64,000 nucleotides of DNA from Nitrospinaceae bacterium (GTDB lineage Bacteria > Nitrospinota > Nitrospinia > Nitrospinales > VA-1): NCBI GenBank assembly GCA_029261655.1, contig JAJDAY010000022.1, positions 1-64,000 of the forward strand. Reading direction: 5' to 3'. The notes under the pieces were generated by a model, which was not told where the DNA came from, searched no databases, and was given only the letters and a program-made list of their open reading frames with translations. The first letter of the stretch is position 1; every line of letters starts with the position of its first letter. Shown here piece after piece: positions 48,535-57,358 of this stretch. A program made the position numbers and the translations under genes.

Positions 48535-49302
48535 TCATCTCCATCTTTCTGAATCCAGCACACGATGCGTTAGAAACAAAGTGAAGAAAATGAATGTGAG
48601 ATAATAAACCACATCGCTGGTATCGACGATGCCCTTCAGGAAACGTTGCATGTGCTCCACCAGAGAAAGATAATGCAGCACTTCGCCCATTTCGGCGCTG
48701 GCGGCCTGCGCCGCCCAGCCAATGATCCACATGAACAGGGACATCCCAAAAGCGATGACCGCCGCGATGATCTGATTGTCCGTCAATGACGATGCGAACA
48801 CTCCCATCCCCACATAACACCCCGCCATAAGAAGAATCCCAAGATAACTTGTGATGATCGGGCCGATTTCAGGCTCGCCCAGCATCAATAAAAACCCGAT
48901 GCAATAGGAAGACAACAGGACCATCAGTGTCACCACCGTCATGCAGGCAAGGAATTTACCAAAAATGATTTCCCTCAGGTGAACCGGAGACGAGAGAAGT
49001 AGAGAATAGGTTTTACTTTTCTTTTCATCGGCGAAACTGCGCATGGTGAGAACGGGAATGATCAACAGCAGAGTCACTGCCATATTATGAAAAGACGGTT
49101 CGATCACCATATCATTGAGGTTGAGGCCAACGTTCATGCCCTGAAACTGGTTTGCCTGGACACTCTGGAAACTAAAAAATGTGAGGATTTGAAAAAATAT
49201 AAAACTGTAGATCACCAAAAATACCGTCGTCACCACATAAAATACGGGCGAATTAAAATAAGAACCCAGGTCCTTTTTTGCCACCACCCACGCGTTTCTC
49301 AT
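48535..49302 (-). CDS. ABC-2 family permease
   Basis: A 255-residue integral membrane protein with six predicted helices, for example FYVVTTVFLVIYSFIFFQIL and HNMAVTLLLIIPVLTMRSFA. The segment RSFADEKKSKTYSLLLSSPV is typical of the GldF/NosY-type ABC-2 permeases. It forms the channel for the ATPase gene upstream, whose stop overlaps its ATG by four bases. Confidence 0.92.
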   Translation of the reverse strand: MRNAWVVAKKDLGSYFNSPVFYVVTTVFLVIYSFIFFQILTFFSFQSVQANQFQGMNVGLNLNDMVIEPSFHNMAVTLLLIIPVLTMRSFADEKKSKTYSLLLSSPVHLREIIFGKFLACMTVVTLMVLLSSYCIGFLLMLGEPEIGPIITSYLGILLMAGCYVGMGVFASSLTDNQIIAAVIAFGMSLFMWIIGWAAQAASAEMGEVLHYLSLVEHMQRFLKGIVDTSDVVYYLTFIFFTLFLTHRVLDSERWR

Positions 49303-50255
49303 GTGCCGACTCCATTTTTCACTTCACTCGGTTCGTGTTCTTCCAGCGTCAGATGGAGAAAAATTTCCTCAAGGGTCATTGAAACGAGCTTGAGTTCCTC
49401 AATGCCCCACGAATTTTCAAGCGCCATGCGGGCCACCCGATCCTGCGTTTCGGAATTCATCTCGCATTCGATAAGAAACTGGTCCTCGGTTTCCGCCTTG
49501 ACAGAAATCACATTATCCAGGGCGCTCAATTTATCCTGAATATTATTCTGGCTATTTCGCACTTTCAAAACAAAACGCTCGCTCTTGTTCAAGGAAGACG
49601 TCAGACCTTCCAGCGAATCGACCGCCGCTATTTCACCCTCATTGAGAATAATCACCCGTTTACAGATTTGCGTGATTTCAGGAAGGATATGCGAACTCAG
49701 AATAATGGTATGCTCCCTTGCCAGGTCCTGAATCAGTTTACGAATTTCGATGATCTGGATGGGGTCCAGTCCGATCGTGGGCTCATCCAGGATGAGAATT
49801 TCAGGATCGTGAATCATGGACTGGGCAAGGCCCACCCGCTGTTGAAACCCTTTGGAAAGCCGACCGATGATGCGTTGCCTGACCTCCTGCAACACGCATT
49901 TCTCCAGAACCCGATCCACGGCGGCTTGCACTTTTTTAGCTGGAACACGACGAATTTCCGCCGCGAATTTGAGGTAACCGGTCACCGTCATGTCGGGATA
50001 CAGCGGGGGCGTTTCCGGGAGGTAGCCGATCTTTTTGCGCACCTCCAGCGATTCTTCAAAAACATCGTACCCGCAAATTTCAGCAGAACCACTGGAGGCC
50101 GGCAGGATACAGCAAAGGATATTCATGGTGGTGCTTTTCCCGGCTCCATTGGGGCCAAGAAACCCCACCACTTCTCCTTTGTTGACTTTGAAAGTAATGC
50201 CTTTGATAGCGGGACGGGGACCGTAGAATTTGGTCAAGTCTTTAACCTCAATCAT
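49299..50255 (-). CDS. ABC transporter ATP-binding protein (GldA-like)
   Basis: Drives export through the downstream permease. Walker A is GPNGAGKST near residue 37, the signature is RLSKGFQQRVGLAQ near 135, Walker B is ILILDEPTIGLDP near 155, and the H-loop is SSHILPE. Its C-terminal extension is typical for ABC-2 ATPases. I use the ATG at 50255 (MIEVKDLTKFYG), with GGAGAAG upstream; the frame extends seven codons further. First gene of a four-gene operon. Confidence 0.93.
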   Translation of the reverse strand: MIEVKDLTKFYGPRPAIKGITFKVNKGEVVGFLGPNGAGKSTTMNILCCILPASSGSAEICGYDVFEESLEVRKKIGYLPETPPLYPDMTVTGYLKFAAEIRRVPAKKVQAAVDRVLEKCVLQEVRQRIIGRLSKGFQQRVGLAQSMIHDPEILILDEPTIGLDPIQIIEIRKLIQDLAREHTIILSSHILPEITQICKRVIILNEGEIAAVDSLEGLTSSLNKSERFVLKVRNSQNNIQDKLSALDNVISVKAETEDQFLIECEMNSETQDRVARMALENSWGIEELKLVSMTLEEIFLHLTLEEHEPSEVKNGVGT

Positions 50256-50508
50256 GTGTCTTCTCCATCCTCGCAAACGGTATTTTTATTTCAGTGTTTT
50301 TTTTCATTTACGATAAGTCAAAAGCTGCGGAGATAAATATCGTGGCATTCATCGAAGGACATCGTGCCATGAAAACTATCACAGTCGTTAATTTATTCAC
50401 AATTAAAAAATTTTAATCCGCAGTGATTTTCCCGCACGGTTCCTCAAAAATGAATCCTTGATTGAGATTTCCAGGATCAGTTTTTAGAGAGTGACAAAAT
50501 TATAAATT

Positions 50509-51546
50509 TCATTTCACCTTGATCCTTTTGCCCCTCAGTTGAGCGGATTTGTAAATCGATAAAATAACCTCCAGGGCCTTCAATCCGTCCCGTCCGCTGG
50601 ATACACTTTGCTGACCGGTCCGAACACAACGCACCATGTCCTTCGCGCCCAGAGTGAAAGGGCTTTCAAGACGCCTGGGTTCAGGAAACTTCGCCCGCTC
50701 TAACTCCTGAAACCCGGTGAATCGGCCGCTTTTACGAGTAATGTAAAGTTCTCTTCCAGAGTTGCCAATGAGTATTCGACCTTTTTCCCCCTGGATATCC
50801 AATTCAAAATTGAAGTATTTTCTGGCGCCGCCGCCTTCGACAAAACCCAGAGCGCCGCTTTTAAAACGCAACATTGCGCTTGCGGTCTCCTCGATAAATT
50901 TTTCACCATTGGGCCGCACTTCGTGACCCGACACCCAATCGACGGCCCCCCCGAAAAACAGCAATAGATCGGCCAAGTGAGTCCCATCATGAAAAAGCGC
51001 TCCGCCACCGTGTTCTTTCAAAGCAAGTTTCGCCGGTTTCCAACTGAGCGCATTGCCGACGATCGTTCGCACATCACCGATTTTACCGGCTTGAATCATC
51101 TCTCTTGCTTTCTGATAATAAGGATCCCATCGCCGTTCATGATTGACGACCAAAGGAATTTTTTTTTGTTCGCAGGTTTTGACCAGTTTTCTGGCCTCCG
51201 CCAGATCGACCGTCAAAGGCTTTTCGCAGAAAATCCCTTTCACGCCTGAACGGGCGGCATCCAAAGCCAATTTTCCATGATGACGAGTCCACACCGCAAT
51301 GCAGACGATATCCAGATTCTCCCGCTTGAGCATTTCTAGGTGATCGGTATAAAGACGATCAACGCTCCAGCGTTCCCCAAATTGTTTGAGTCTGGACGAA
51401 TCAACGTCACACCCCGCGACCAGTTTCGCAGTTGAAACCGAGGCGAAACCCCCGGCATGAGTGCAGGGTTTCCCCCGAAGGGGGTCTTCCTCAAGAAGAC
51501 TGCCTATCCTCCCGCAACCGATGATGCCGACGTTTAATTTTTTCAT
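50509..51546 (-). CDS. Gfo/Idh/MocA-family oxidoreductase
   Basis: An NAD(P)-dependent sugar or inositol dehydrogenase type. The Rossmann motif is VGIIGCGRIGS at residues 5-15; the catalytic lysine lies in CEKPLTVDL near 100. The C-terminal domain is complete (345 residues). The position next to the flagellin and sugar-nucleotide genes suggests a role in sugar synthesis for glycan or flagellin decoration, but this is inference. Confidence 0.88.
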   Translation of the reverse strand: MKKLNVGIIGCGRIGSLLEEDPLRGKPCTHAGGFASVSTAKLVAGCDVDSSRLKQFGERWSVDRLYTDHLEMLKRENLDIVCIAVWTRHHGKLALDAARSGVKGIFCEKPLTVDLAEARKLVKTCEQKKIPLVVNHERRWDPYYQKAREMIQAGKIGDVRTIVGNALSWKPAKLALKEHGGGALFHDGTHLADLLLFFGGAVDWVSGHEVRPNGEKFIEETASAMLRFKSGALGFVEGGGARKYFNFELDIQGEKGRILIGNSGRELYITRKSGRFTGFQELERAKFPEPRRLESPFTLGAKDMVRCVRTGQQSVSSGRDGLKALEVILSIYKSAQLRGKRIKVK

Positions 51547-51589
51547 TCAACTCTGCACCGGTTGACCGTCGAAGGGAGTTTTCGAACGC

Positions 51590-51620
51590 AAAAAAACATT
51601 CCCGCCCAAAAGCGGGAATG
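51590..51620 (-). terminator. Terminator of flagellin gene 1
   Basis: CATTCCCGC and GCGGGAATG form a perfect 9-bp stem with a 6-base loop; reading the minus strand it is followed by TTTTTTTGCG. Confidence 0.9.
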
Positions 51621-51652
51621 CCTCATTGGATCGTTATTTATTCAAACTTTGA

Positions 51653-52510
51653 TCACGGCTGTTCAAGCAACGTCAACGCCGACTGAGGTGTCAAGTTGGA
51701 TTGCCCAACCATAGCCGCACCCGCCTGAACCAGAATCTGGTTCTTGGTCAGCGCCGCAAGTTCGACGGCCAAATCCGCGTCCCGAATGGTTGACAGGGCC
51801 GTGTTCAAGCCTTCGATTGAAATATTCAGATTATTCTGAGCACGGGTCAATTGGTTTTGATTCGCACCCACCCGGCCTCTAATTTCATTCAGAGAATTGA
51901 GAGCGATATTTAATTTCCCTATCGCTTCCAGAGCGCCCCCTTGAGTGAGAAGAGTTTCATTTTCAATATCCAGATCTTGAGAGGTGACTGCGGTTACATT
52001 GAGAACTTCATTCAAGTTAATTCTACTGGTGGTTGATGAATTAAGGCCGATCTGAAGAACAACCGGGTCCACCGCCCCTTCCGCCAAGGAACCATCAACC
52101 AGTTTCTGGCCATTGAATTCAGTGGTGGCCGCGATTCTGTCCAGTTCTGCGCTGAGGGCGTCGAATTCCAATTGAATGGTTTTTCGTTCTGTACTTCCAA
52201 TGGTTCCTGTCCCGGATTGGGTTGCCAGCTCGCGCAGACGAATAAGAATGCCCGCCTGCTCGCTCAATGCCCCTTCAATCGTATTGGTCAAGGCGATACC
52301 GTCGTTCAGGTTTCTAGCGCCTTGCTTTAAAGTTTTAACATCGGAGTACAACTCCTGAGATATTGCATGTCCGGCAACGTCATCCGAAGCCTTGGTTATT
52401 CGGATGCCAGAGGAAATTCTAGTGATAGAAGTTCCCAGTTGTTCCCTATTGATGTCAAGATGTCTCTGAGCGTTGACCGATGACAAATTGTTAAAAATCT
52501 GCAATGACAT
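51653..52510 (-). CDS. Flagellin, divergent copy (1 of 4)
   Basis: Filament subunit with only the conserved D0/D1 helices: N-terminal IFNNLSSVNAQRHLDINREQ and C-terminal TKNQILVQAGAAMVGQSNL. It differs from the other three in many positions (for example SVNAQRHL instead of SLNAQRIL) and lacks a variable central domain. It may be a minor or end-cap-proximal filament protein. GGGAGG precedes the ATG. It follows flagellin gene 2 by 103 bases, with no consensus sigma-28 site, and may be co-transcribed. Confidence 0.95.
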   Translation of the reverse strand: MSLQIFNNLSSVNAQRHLDINREQLGTSITRISSGIRITKASDDVAGHAISQELYSDVKTLKQGARNLNDGIALTNTIEGALSEQAGILIRLRELATQSGTGTIGSTERKTIQLEFDALSAELDRIAATTEFNGQKLVDGSLAEGAVDPVVLQIGLNSSTTSRINLNEVLNVTAVTSQDLDIENETLLTQGGALEAIGKLNIALNSLNEIRGRVGANQNQLTRAQNNLNISIEGLNTALSTIRDADLAVELAALTKNQILVQAGAAMVGQSNLTPQSALTLLEQP

Positions 52511-52613
52511 TATTTTTCCTCCCTGAAAAATTGCGGGGTTTTATGTCCCGTAAAACTCGGCTTCCTTGCTGAGTTTTTTTATTTTTTTTCATCATGCTAA
52601 AAAACATTTTCAC

Positions 52614-53471
52614 CTACTGGAGCAACTGCAACACGGACTGCGGAATCAGATTTGCTTGCCCCACCATGGCTGTCGCGGCCTGCACCAGAATCTGGTTCCG
52701 GGTTAAAAAAGCCACTTCCTCGGCGATGTCCGCGTCACGAATTGCGGACTCTGCGGCAGACAGGTTTTCCACCGTAATGCCCAAATTGGCAATGGTTCGA
52801 ACCAACCTGTTTTGCACCGCGCCCACTTTACCCCGACCCTGGGTGACCAGGGAAATGGCGCCGTTCAAAAGATCCAGCGCGGAGAGCGCCGCCCCGGCCG
52901 TGGTCACACTTAGTTGGTCGATTGCCAGACTGGAAGATGTGATGGCTTGCAGATCGACTTCAGTATTGAGGTTGATTCGGCTGTTTGCAGAAGAATCGAT
53001 CCCCACCTGGATTAAAATCTGATTTGCAAAGGCAACACTGGATTGGAGAGAGCCATCCACCAGTTTCTGCCCGTTGAACTCCGTAGTCGCCGCTATTCGA
53101 TCGATTTCCGATCGCAACGCGTTGAACTCCAATTGAATGGTTTGGCGTTCCGTGGACCCAACCGTTCCCGTCGCGGCCTGGGAAGACAGTTCCCTGAGTC
53201 GGATGAGAATACCGGATTGCTCGTTGAGAGCGCCTTCAGTAACGTTGATGAGAGAAATTCCGTCATTCGCATTTCTCACCGCTTGCCTGAGCGCGCGAAT
53301 ATCGGAACGTAATGCTTCGGATATGGCCAGACCCGCCGCGTCGTCGGCACCGCGATTGATCCGGATACCGGATGCGATCCGCTCCACCGATGTTGCGAGA
53401 CGGTCGTTGTTGATGCCCAATATTCTTTGGGCGTTGAGCGAGGGTATATTGTTGAAGATCCTGATTGGCAT
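52614..53471 (-). CDS. Flagellin (2 of 4)
   Basis: A 285-residue minimal flagellin, starting MPIRIFNNIPSLNAQRILGI and ending FLTRNQILVQAATAMVGQAN. It is nearly identical to copies 3 and 4 in the first 130 residues. AAGGAGG precedes the ATG, and a perfect hairpin (53494-53510) lies just before it. A weaker sigma-28 match at 53663-53690 is the likely promoter. Confidence 0.96.
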   Translation of the reverse strand: MPIRIFNNIPSLNAQRILGINNDRLATSVERIASGIRINRGADDAAGLAISEALRSDIRALRQAVRNANDGISLINVTEGALNEQSGILIRLRELSSQAATGTVGSTERQTIQLEFNALRSEIDRIAATTEFNGQKLVDGSLQSSVAFANQILIQVGIDSSANSRINLNTEVDLQAITSSSLAIDQLSVTTAGAALSALDLLNGAISLVTQGRGKVGAVQNRLVRTIANLGITVENLSAAESAIRDADIAEEVAFLTRNQILVQAATAMVGQANLIPQSVLQLLQ

Positions 53472-53493
53472 TGACTTTATCCTCCTTGATATT

Positions 53494-53510
53494 AGGAAAT
53501 TTCATTTCCT
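53494..53510 (-). promoter_or_regulatory. Leader hairpin before flagellin gene 2
   Basis: AGGAAAT and ATTTCCT form a perfect 7-bp stem with a GAA loop, a few bases before the ribosome-binding site. AGGA in stems is reminiscent of CsrA sites in flagellin leaders, but whether CsrA/FliW exists here is not known. Confidence 0.4.
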
Positions 53511-53662
53511 GGTTCCAGCTTCCCTGCTGAAACTTGCTATTAAAAAAATATCATCATTCACGGATTCTCTGTTTTTCGGACACAACCTCCTTCTAAAATT
53601 TGTTAATAAAAAAAATTGTATGAAATCCTAAAAAATTCTGAATAGATATTAACTATTGATTT

Positions 53663-53690
53663 CTATCGGGTTTTGTAAAAATAACCTTTA
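53663..53690 (-). promoter_or_regulatory. Weak sigma-28 promoter of flagellin gene 2
   Basis: Read on the minus strand: TAAAGGTT (53690-53683), a 12-base spacer and CCCGATAG (53670-53663). Spacing is one base longer than in the other three sites, and the -10 differs at both ends, so it is the weakest of the set. Confidence 0.5.
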
Positions 53691-53807
53691 TGATTTTTTT
53701 CAGAAATCAAACAATTCTTAAGAACTATTTTGTTGCTGGATGACCAGAAGAATAGAGAAAAAGCCAAAATACAACTGGTTTCGCCTTTTCAGGCGATTTT
53801 CAGACAC

Positions 53808-53840
53808 AAAAAAAAGCGCCTCTATAAAGAGACGCTTTTT
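53808..53840 (-). terminator. Terminator of flagellin gene 3
   Basis: On the minus strand GCGTCTCT pairs with AGAGGCGC (8 bp, one T-G) around a 4-base loop and is followed by TTTTTTTT. It lies about 110 bases after the stop of flagellin gene 3. Confidence 0.8.
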
Positions 53841-53948
53841 CTTTCAAACCAACCCGTCTGGCAAAAGCCTGACCGGTTGTCATCCCCCCGGATGTCCGTT
53901 TAAGCGATTTTATCCAGAACGATTTTTTATAAATGAAACACTGACTTC

Positions 53949-54806
53949 TTAATTGAGCAACTGCAGAACTGCTTGAGGAATCAAGTTGGCCTGACCCACC
54001 ATTGCGGTCGAAGCCTGTACCAGGATTTGGTTCCTTGTCAAGAGAGCCACTTCCTCGGCAATGTCCGCATCTCGAATAGCGGACTCTGCGGCTTGCAGGT
54101 TTTCCACGGTAACGGAAAGGTTGGTGATGGTTCGCACCAACCGGTTCTGGACCGCACCCACCGAGCCTCGAGCCGCTGTTACCGTAGCAATAGCGGTGTT
54201 GATAAAGTCCAGCGCTGACAACGCCGCCCCGGCGGTGGTAACTGCGAGTACGTCGATGCCCAGGCTGGAAGAGGTCACCGCCGCAAGATCAACCTCTGTA
54301 TTGAGGTTGATGCGGCTGTTTGCTGAAGAATCAATTCCAACCTGGATTGAAATCTGATTAACGGGGGCTATGGATGCCTCTAAAGACCCGTCCACCAGTT
54401 TCTGCCCGTTGAATTCCGTGGTTGCCGAAATTCGGTCGATCTCCGCTCTCAACGCATTGAACTCCAATTGAATGGTAGCGCGTTCCGTGGACCCAACCGT
54501 TCCCGTCGCGGCCTGGGAAGACAGCTCCCTGAGTCGTATGAGAATACCGGATTGCTCGTTGAGAGCGCCTTCAGTGACGTTGATGAGAGAAATTCCGTCA
54601 TTCGCGTTTCTCACCGCTTGCCTGAGCGCGCGAATATCGGAACGTAATGCTTCGGATATGGCCAAACCCGCCGCGTCGTCGGCACCGCGGTTGATGCGGA
54701 TACCAGACGCAATACGTTCCACTGATTGCGCCAGGCGGTCGTTGTTGATACCTAAAATTCTTTGAGCGTTGAGCGAGGGGATATTATTGAAGATTCGAAC
54801 TGGCAT
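53949..54806 (-). CDS. Flagellin (3 of 4)
   Basis: A 285-residue minimal flagellin, beginning MPVRIFNNIPSLNAQRILGI and ending LLTRNQILVQASTAMVGQAN. I use the ATG at 54806 because GGAGG lies just upstream, inside the longer frame's first codons. It has its own sigma-28 promoter (55003-55029) and terminator, so it is an independent transcript. Confidence 0.96.
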   Translation of the reverse strand: MPVRIFNNIPSLNAQRILGINNDRLAQSVERIASGIRINRGADDAAGLAISEALRSDIRALRQAVRNANDGISLINVTEGALNEQSGILIRLRELSSQAATGTVGSTERATIQLEFNALRAEIDRISATTEFNGQKLVDGSLEASIAPVNQISIQVGIDSSANSRINLNTEVDLAAVTSSSLGIDVLAVTTAGAALSALDFINTAIATVTAARGSVGAVQNRLVRTITNLSVTVENLQAAESAIRDADIAEEVALLTRNQILVQASTAMVGQANLIPQAVLQLLN

Positions 54807-55002
54807 TGCATCCTCCATGATTTGAGTTTTAATTTCGGGTTATTGTTTTAGCCTCCATGCCAAAACACGCCTCCAAGCGTTAACCCTGAGTGAGGAATCC
54901 CTTTCCTCACCCTAAATCAATTATTTACGCGTCACCTCCTTTTTTCAGTGGTTTTGATTGGCCCGTCGTTTTAATTTCGGGCGAACTCATACTCAATGAG
55001 GG

Positions 55003-55029
55003 GTATCGGCGCAAATAAAGTTATCTTTA
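55003..55029 (-). promoter_or_regulatory. Sigma-28 promoter of flagellin gene 3
   Basis: Read on the minus strand: TAAAGATA (55029-55022), an 11-base spacer and GCCGATAC (55010-55003). This matches the FliA consensus TAAAGTTT-N11-GCCGATAA in 13 of 16 bases. It leaves a 5' leader of about 190 bases. Confidence 0.8.
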
Positions 55030-55073
55030 ACAAAAATATTTTTTATTTTTTCAGGAAGAAAATTTTCAGGAGA

Positions 55074-55108
55074 GAAAAAACCCGTTTGAACTGATGAAAT
55101 CAGTTCAA
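55074..55108 (-). terminator. Inverted repeat, probable second terminator after flagellin gene 4
   Basis: TTGAACTGAT, GAA, ATCAGTTCAA is a perfect 10-bp palindrome with a 3-base loop. On the minus strand it is followed five bases later by TTTTTT. It lies 45 bases upstream of the sigma-28 site of gene 3. Confidence 0.5.
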
Positions 55109-55207
55109 TAACATTCAAAATGTCTTGTTGTAGAAAGTTTTTGCGAATAGAAAGGCGTATGCGGAAGGCTTATGGAATCTGTGGCGGGAACTAAAACCGG
55201 AGTGAAA

Positions 55208-55255
55208 ATCAAAACCAGGAGCGGTACATGGGGCATCGATGTAAACCGCTCCTGG
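55208..55255 (-). terminator. Terminator of flagellin gene 4
   Basis: CCAGGAGCGGT and ACCGCTCCTGG form a perfect 11-bp stem around a loop of 19 bases that itself contains ACAT/ATGT; reading the minus strand it is followed by TTTTGATTTT. It lies about 140 bases after the stop. Confidence 0.7.
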
Positions 55256-55396
55256 CAATGAGAGTGTATTCATAGGTGAAGGAAAATTGCCGTCCCTGAC
55301 AAAACATATCCTCGTCTTCCTTGTGCTTATTTTTGGCGAGGTAAAGTGAATCTACTGTTTTTGGCATTTTTCTCACTATGCTTACTTTTTGTCAAA

Positions 55397-56254
55397 TTAT
55401 CCCAGCAACTGCAATACGGATTGCGGGATAAGATTGGCCTGTCCCACAGCCGCGGTTGCCGTCTGCACCAGAATTTGATTCCGGGTCAACTGCGCAACTT
55501 CCTCCGCGATGTCCGCGTCACGAATAGCGGATTCTGCGGCCTGTAAGTTTTCGACTGTAATGGCCTGACTGGATATAGACCGTACCAACCGGTTTTGCAC
55601 GGCACCTACGGACCCTCGTGCCGCCGTCACCGAAGCAATAGCTGTATTGATGGAATCGAGCGCCGTCAATGCCGCTCCGGCCGTGCTGACCGCCAGGGAA
55701 TCGAGACCCAGGCTGGAAGTGGTGACCGCCGAAAGATTAACCTCCGTATTGAGGTTGATCCGACTGTTTGAGGTACTGTCCAGACCGATCTGAATCTGAA
55801 TCTGATCTGCCGAGGCGACAGACGACTGCAGAGAACCGTCGATCAGTTTCTGGCCGTTAAACTCTGTCGTTGCAGAAATTCTGTTAATTTCATTCGAGAG
55901 AGCGGTGAACTCCAATTGAATGGTTGCGCGTTCCGTGGAACCAACGGTTCCGGTAGCGGCCTGGGAAGACAGCTCGCGCAGACGGATGAGGATTCCCGAT
56001 TGCTCGTTCAGGGCACCTTCCGTTACGTTGATGAGGGAAATTCCGTCGTTGGCGTTTCTGATACCCTGTCTGAGTGCCCGGATGTCGGAGCGCAGGGCTT
56101 CTGAAATTGCGAGGCCAGCCGCGTCATCGGCACCTCGGTTGATGCGGATACCAGACGCAATACGTTCTACTGATTGCGCCAGGCGGTCGTTGTTCTGACC
56201 CAGAATTCTCTGGGCATTGAGCGAAGCTATATTATTGAATATTCGAACTGCCAT
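55397..56254 (-). CDS. Flagellin (4 of 4)
   Basis: A 285-residue minimal flagellin, starting MAVRIFNNIASLNAQRILGQ and ending QLTRNQILVQTATAAVGQAN. It is the first gene of the array and has the best promoter, an exact-spacing sigma-28 site. GGAGG precedes the ATG. The absence of any variable central domain is shared with the other three. Confidence 0.96.
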   Translation of the reverse strand: MAVRIFNNIASLNAQRILGQNNDRLAQSVERIASGIRINRGADDAAGLAISEALRSDIRALRQGIRNANDGISLINVTEGALNEQSGILIRLRELSSQAATGTVGSTERATIQLEFTALSNEINRISATTEFNGQKLIDGSLQSSVASADQIQIQIGLDSTSNSRINLNTEVNLSAVTTSSLGLDSLAVSTAGAALTALDSINTAIASVTAARGSVGAVQNRLVRSISSQAITVENLQAAESAIRDADIAEEVAQLTRNQILVQTATAAVGQANLIPQSVLQLLG

Positions 56255-56467
56255 TTTCCTAATCCTCCACCATGAGTTGGAAACTATTTAACTGACTGAC
56301 CTAAACTTTTTTACTGCTTCCTGCGTGCCCCCAGGACCTTTATTTAAAGTGGCGATCCTCGGTTTCCACTGAAAAATCTCAAGCTATTTTAATAATTGAC
56401 CGATTTCATCTAATGAATGGGTCACCATAACCCTTTTAAAATCAATTATTACTCAAGCTGATCTGCT

Positions 56468-56494
56468 TATCGGCGGTTTGTTGTAGAACTTTAC
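56468..56494 (-). promoter_or_regulatory. Sigma-28 promoter of flagellin gene 4
   Basis: Read on the minus strand: TAAAGTTC (56494-56487), an 11-base spacer and a perfect GCCGATAA (56475-56468), 15 of 16 matches to the FliA consensus. The leader is about 205 bases. Confidence 0.92.
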
Positions 56495-56557
56495 CGCGAG
56501 TTTTAATTTTTTTATTGAAAGAGAGTCATTTTTGCTTTGGGCGGGAATATTCAGGGG

Positions 56558-57298
56558 TCAACCTTGTCGCCAGTTTTTTTGTTCCACATCTGAATTATGG
56601 GTAGAAAGATGGGATTGACTGGCAAGAAATTGCAGGATCGCTTCGAGATCGGGGGGCGATTGGGAGGGAAAATAAAATTTCCGGTAAATCTGGTCTAATA
56701 GATAAAAATCTTTTTCGGTATCGACTGTGAGACGAACATTTTTGCCCGCAAGGTAAGAAGGAGCCGGGATTTTCTTCAAATGAAAGGCGTTCGGGTGATC
56801 CTGAAAATAAGTAGTGACATGTTCCCGGTAAACAAGTTCTGCGGTTTTAAGGGAAATTTCCTTCAGAGCGTTCAGGGTCACCACTTCACTGCCGCTTCCA
56901 AGTGGGATGGGATCGGAGCAAACCGTGTAATCCGCGTTTTGAGATATGTGTTTTTGGATCAATAATCGCATGAGCGGGAGATCGAACAGCGGGTTGTCGC
57001 CGCAAACCCGGACTATATGCTCCGCTTTCACCCGATCCCCCGCCAGAATAAACCTACCAAGGACATCCTCTTCCGGGCCTTGCACGCAATATATCCCCGA
57101 TCGCTCAGCAATTTCCTGAAGAGGTTTTTCCTGCGGCCCCGGTGGAATTGCCAGGACGATGCAATCAATTTCCTTGACCGCCTGAACGCGTTTGATGATA
57201 TGCTCCGTCAGCGTCCCGCCCGCAAGACAGCGCAGGGCTTTCCCCGGCAAACGGGTGGAACCCATTCTAGCTTGAATGATGGCGGCGATAGGCGACAC
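56558..57298 (-). CDS. SpsF-like nucleotidyltransferase
   Basis: A CMP-sugar-synthetase-type cytidylyltransferase fold of 246 residues. The nucleotide-binding IIQARMGSTRLPGKAL is at the N-terminus, and VCGDNPLFDLPLM near residue 100 is the metal-binding region. SpsF-like proteins occur in polysaccharide and flagellar-glycan loci. I use GTG 57298 with AGAGGAAAA upstream; a TTG at 57346 would add an unlike extension. It lies beside the flagellins, suggesting flagellin glycosylation, by inference. Confidence 0.85.
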   Translation of the reverse strand: MSPIAAIIQARMGSTRLPGKALRCLAGGTLTEHIIKRVQAVKEIDCIVLAIPPGPQEKPLQEIAERSGIYCVQGPEEDVLGRFILAGDRVKAEHIVRVCGDNPLFDLPLMRLLIQKHISQNADYTVCSDPIPLGSGSEVVTLNALKEISLKTAELVYREHVTTYFQDHPNAFHLKKIPAPSYLAGKNVRLTVDTEKDFYLLDQIYRKFYFPSQSPPDLEAILQFLASQSHLSTHNSDVEQKNWRQG

Positions 57299-57358
57299 TG
57301 ATTTTCCTCTACCTGATTTATCAAAAAACCTATTGTAAACGTTCAAAATGGTTTTGTA

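Noticed and set aside
52557-52580. CTCGGC-loop-GCTGAG followed by seven T bases, a good plus-strand terminator
   Set aside because: No plus-strand gene lies upstream. On the minus strand, where the flagellins are, the stem has an A-C mismatch. It may instead belong to the leader or weak promoter of flagellin gene 1.
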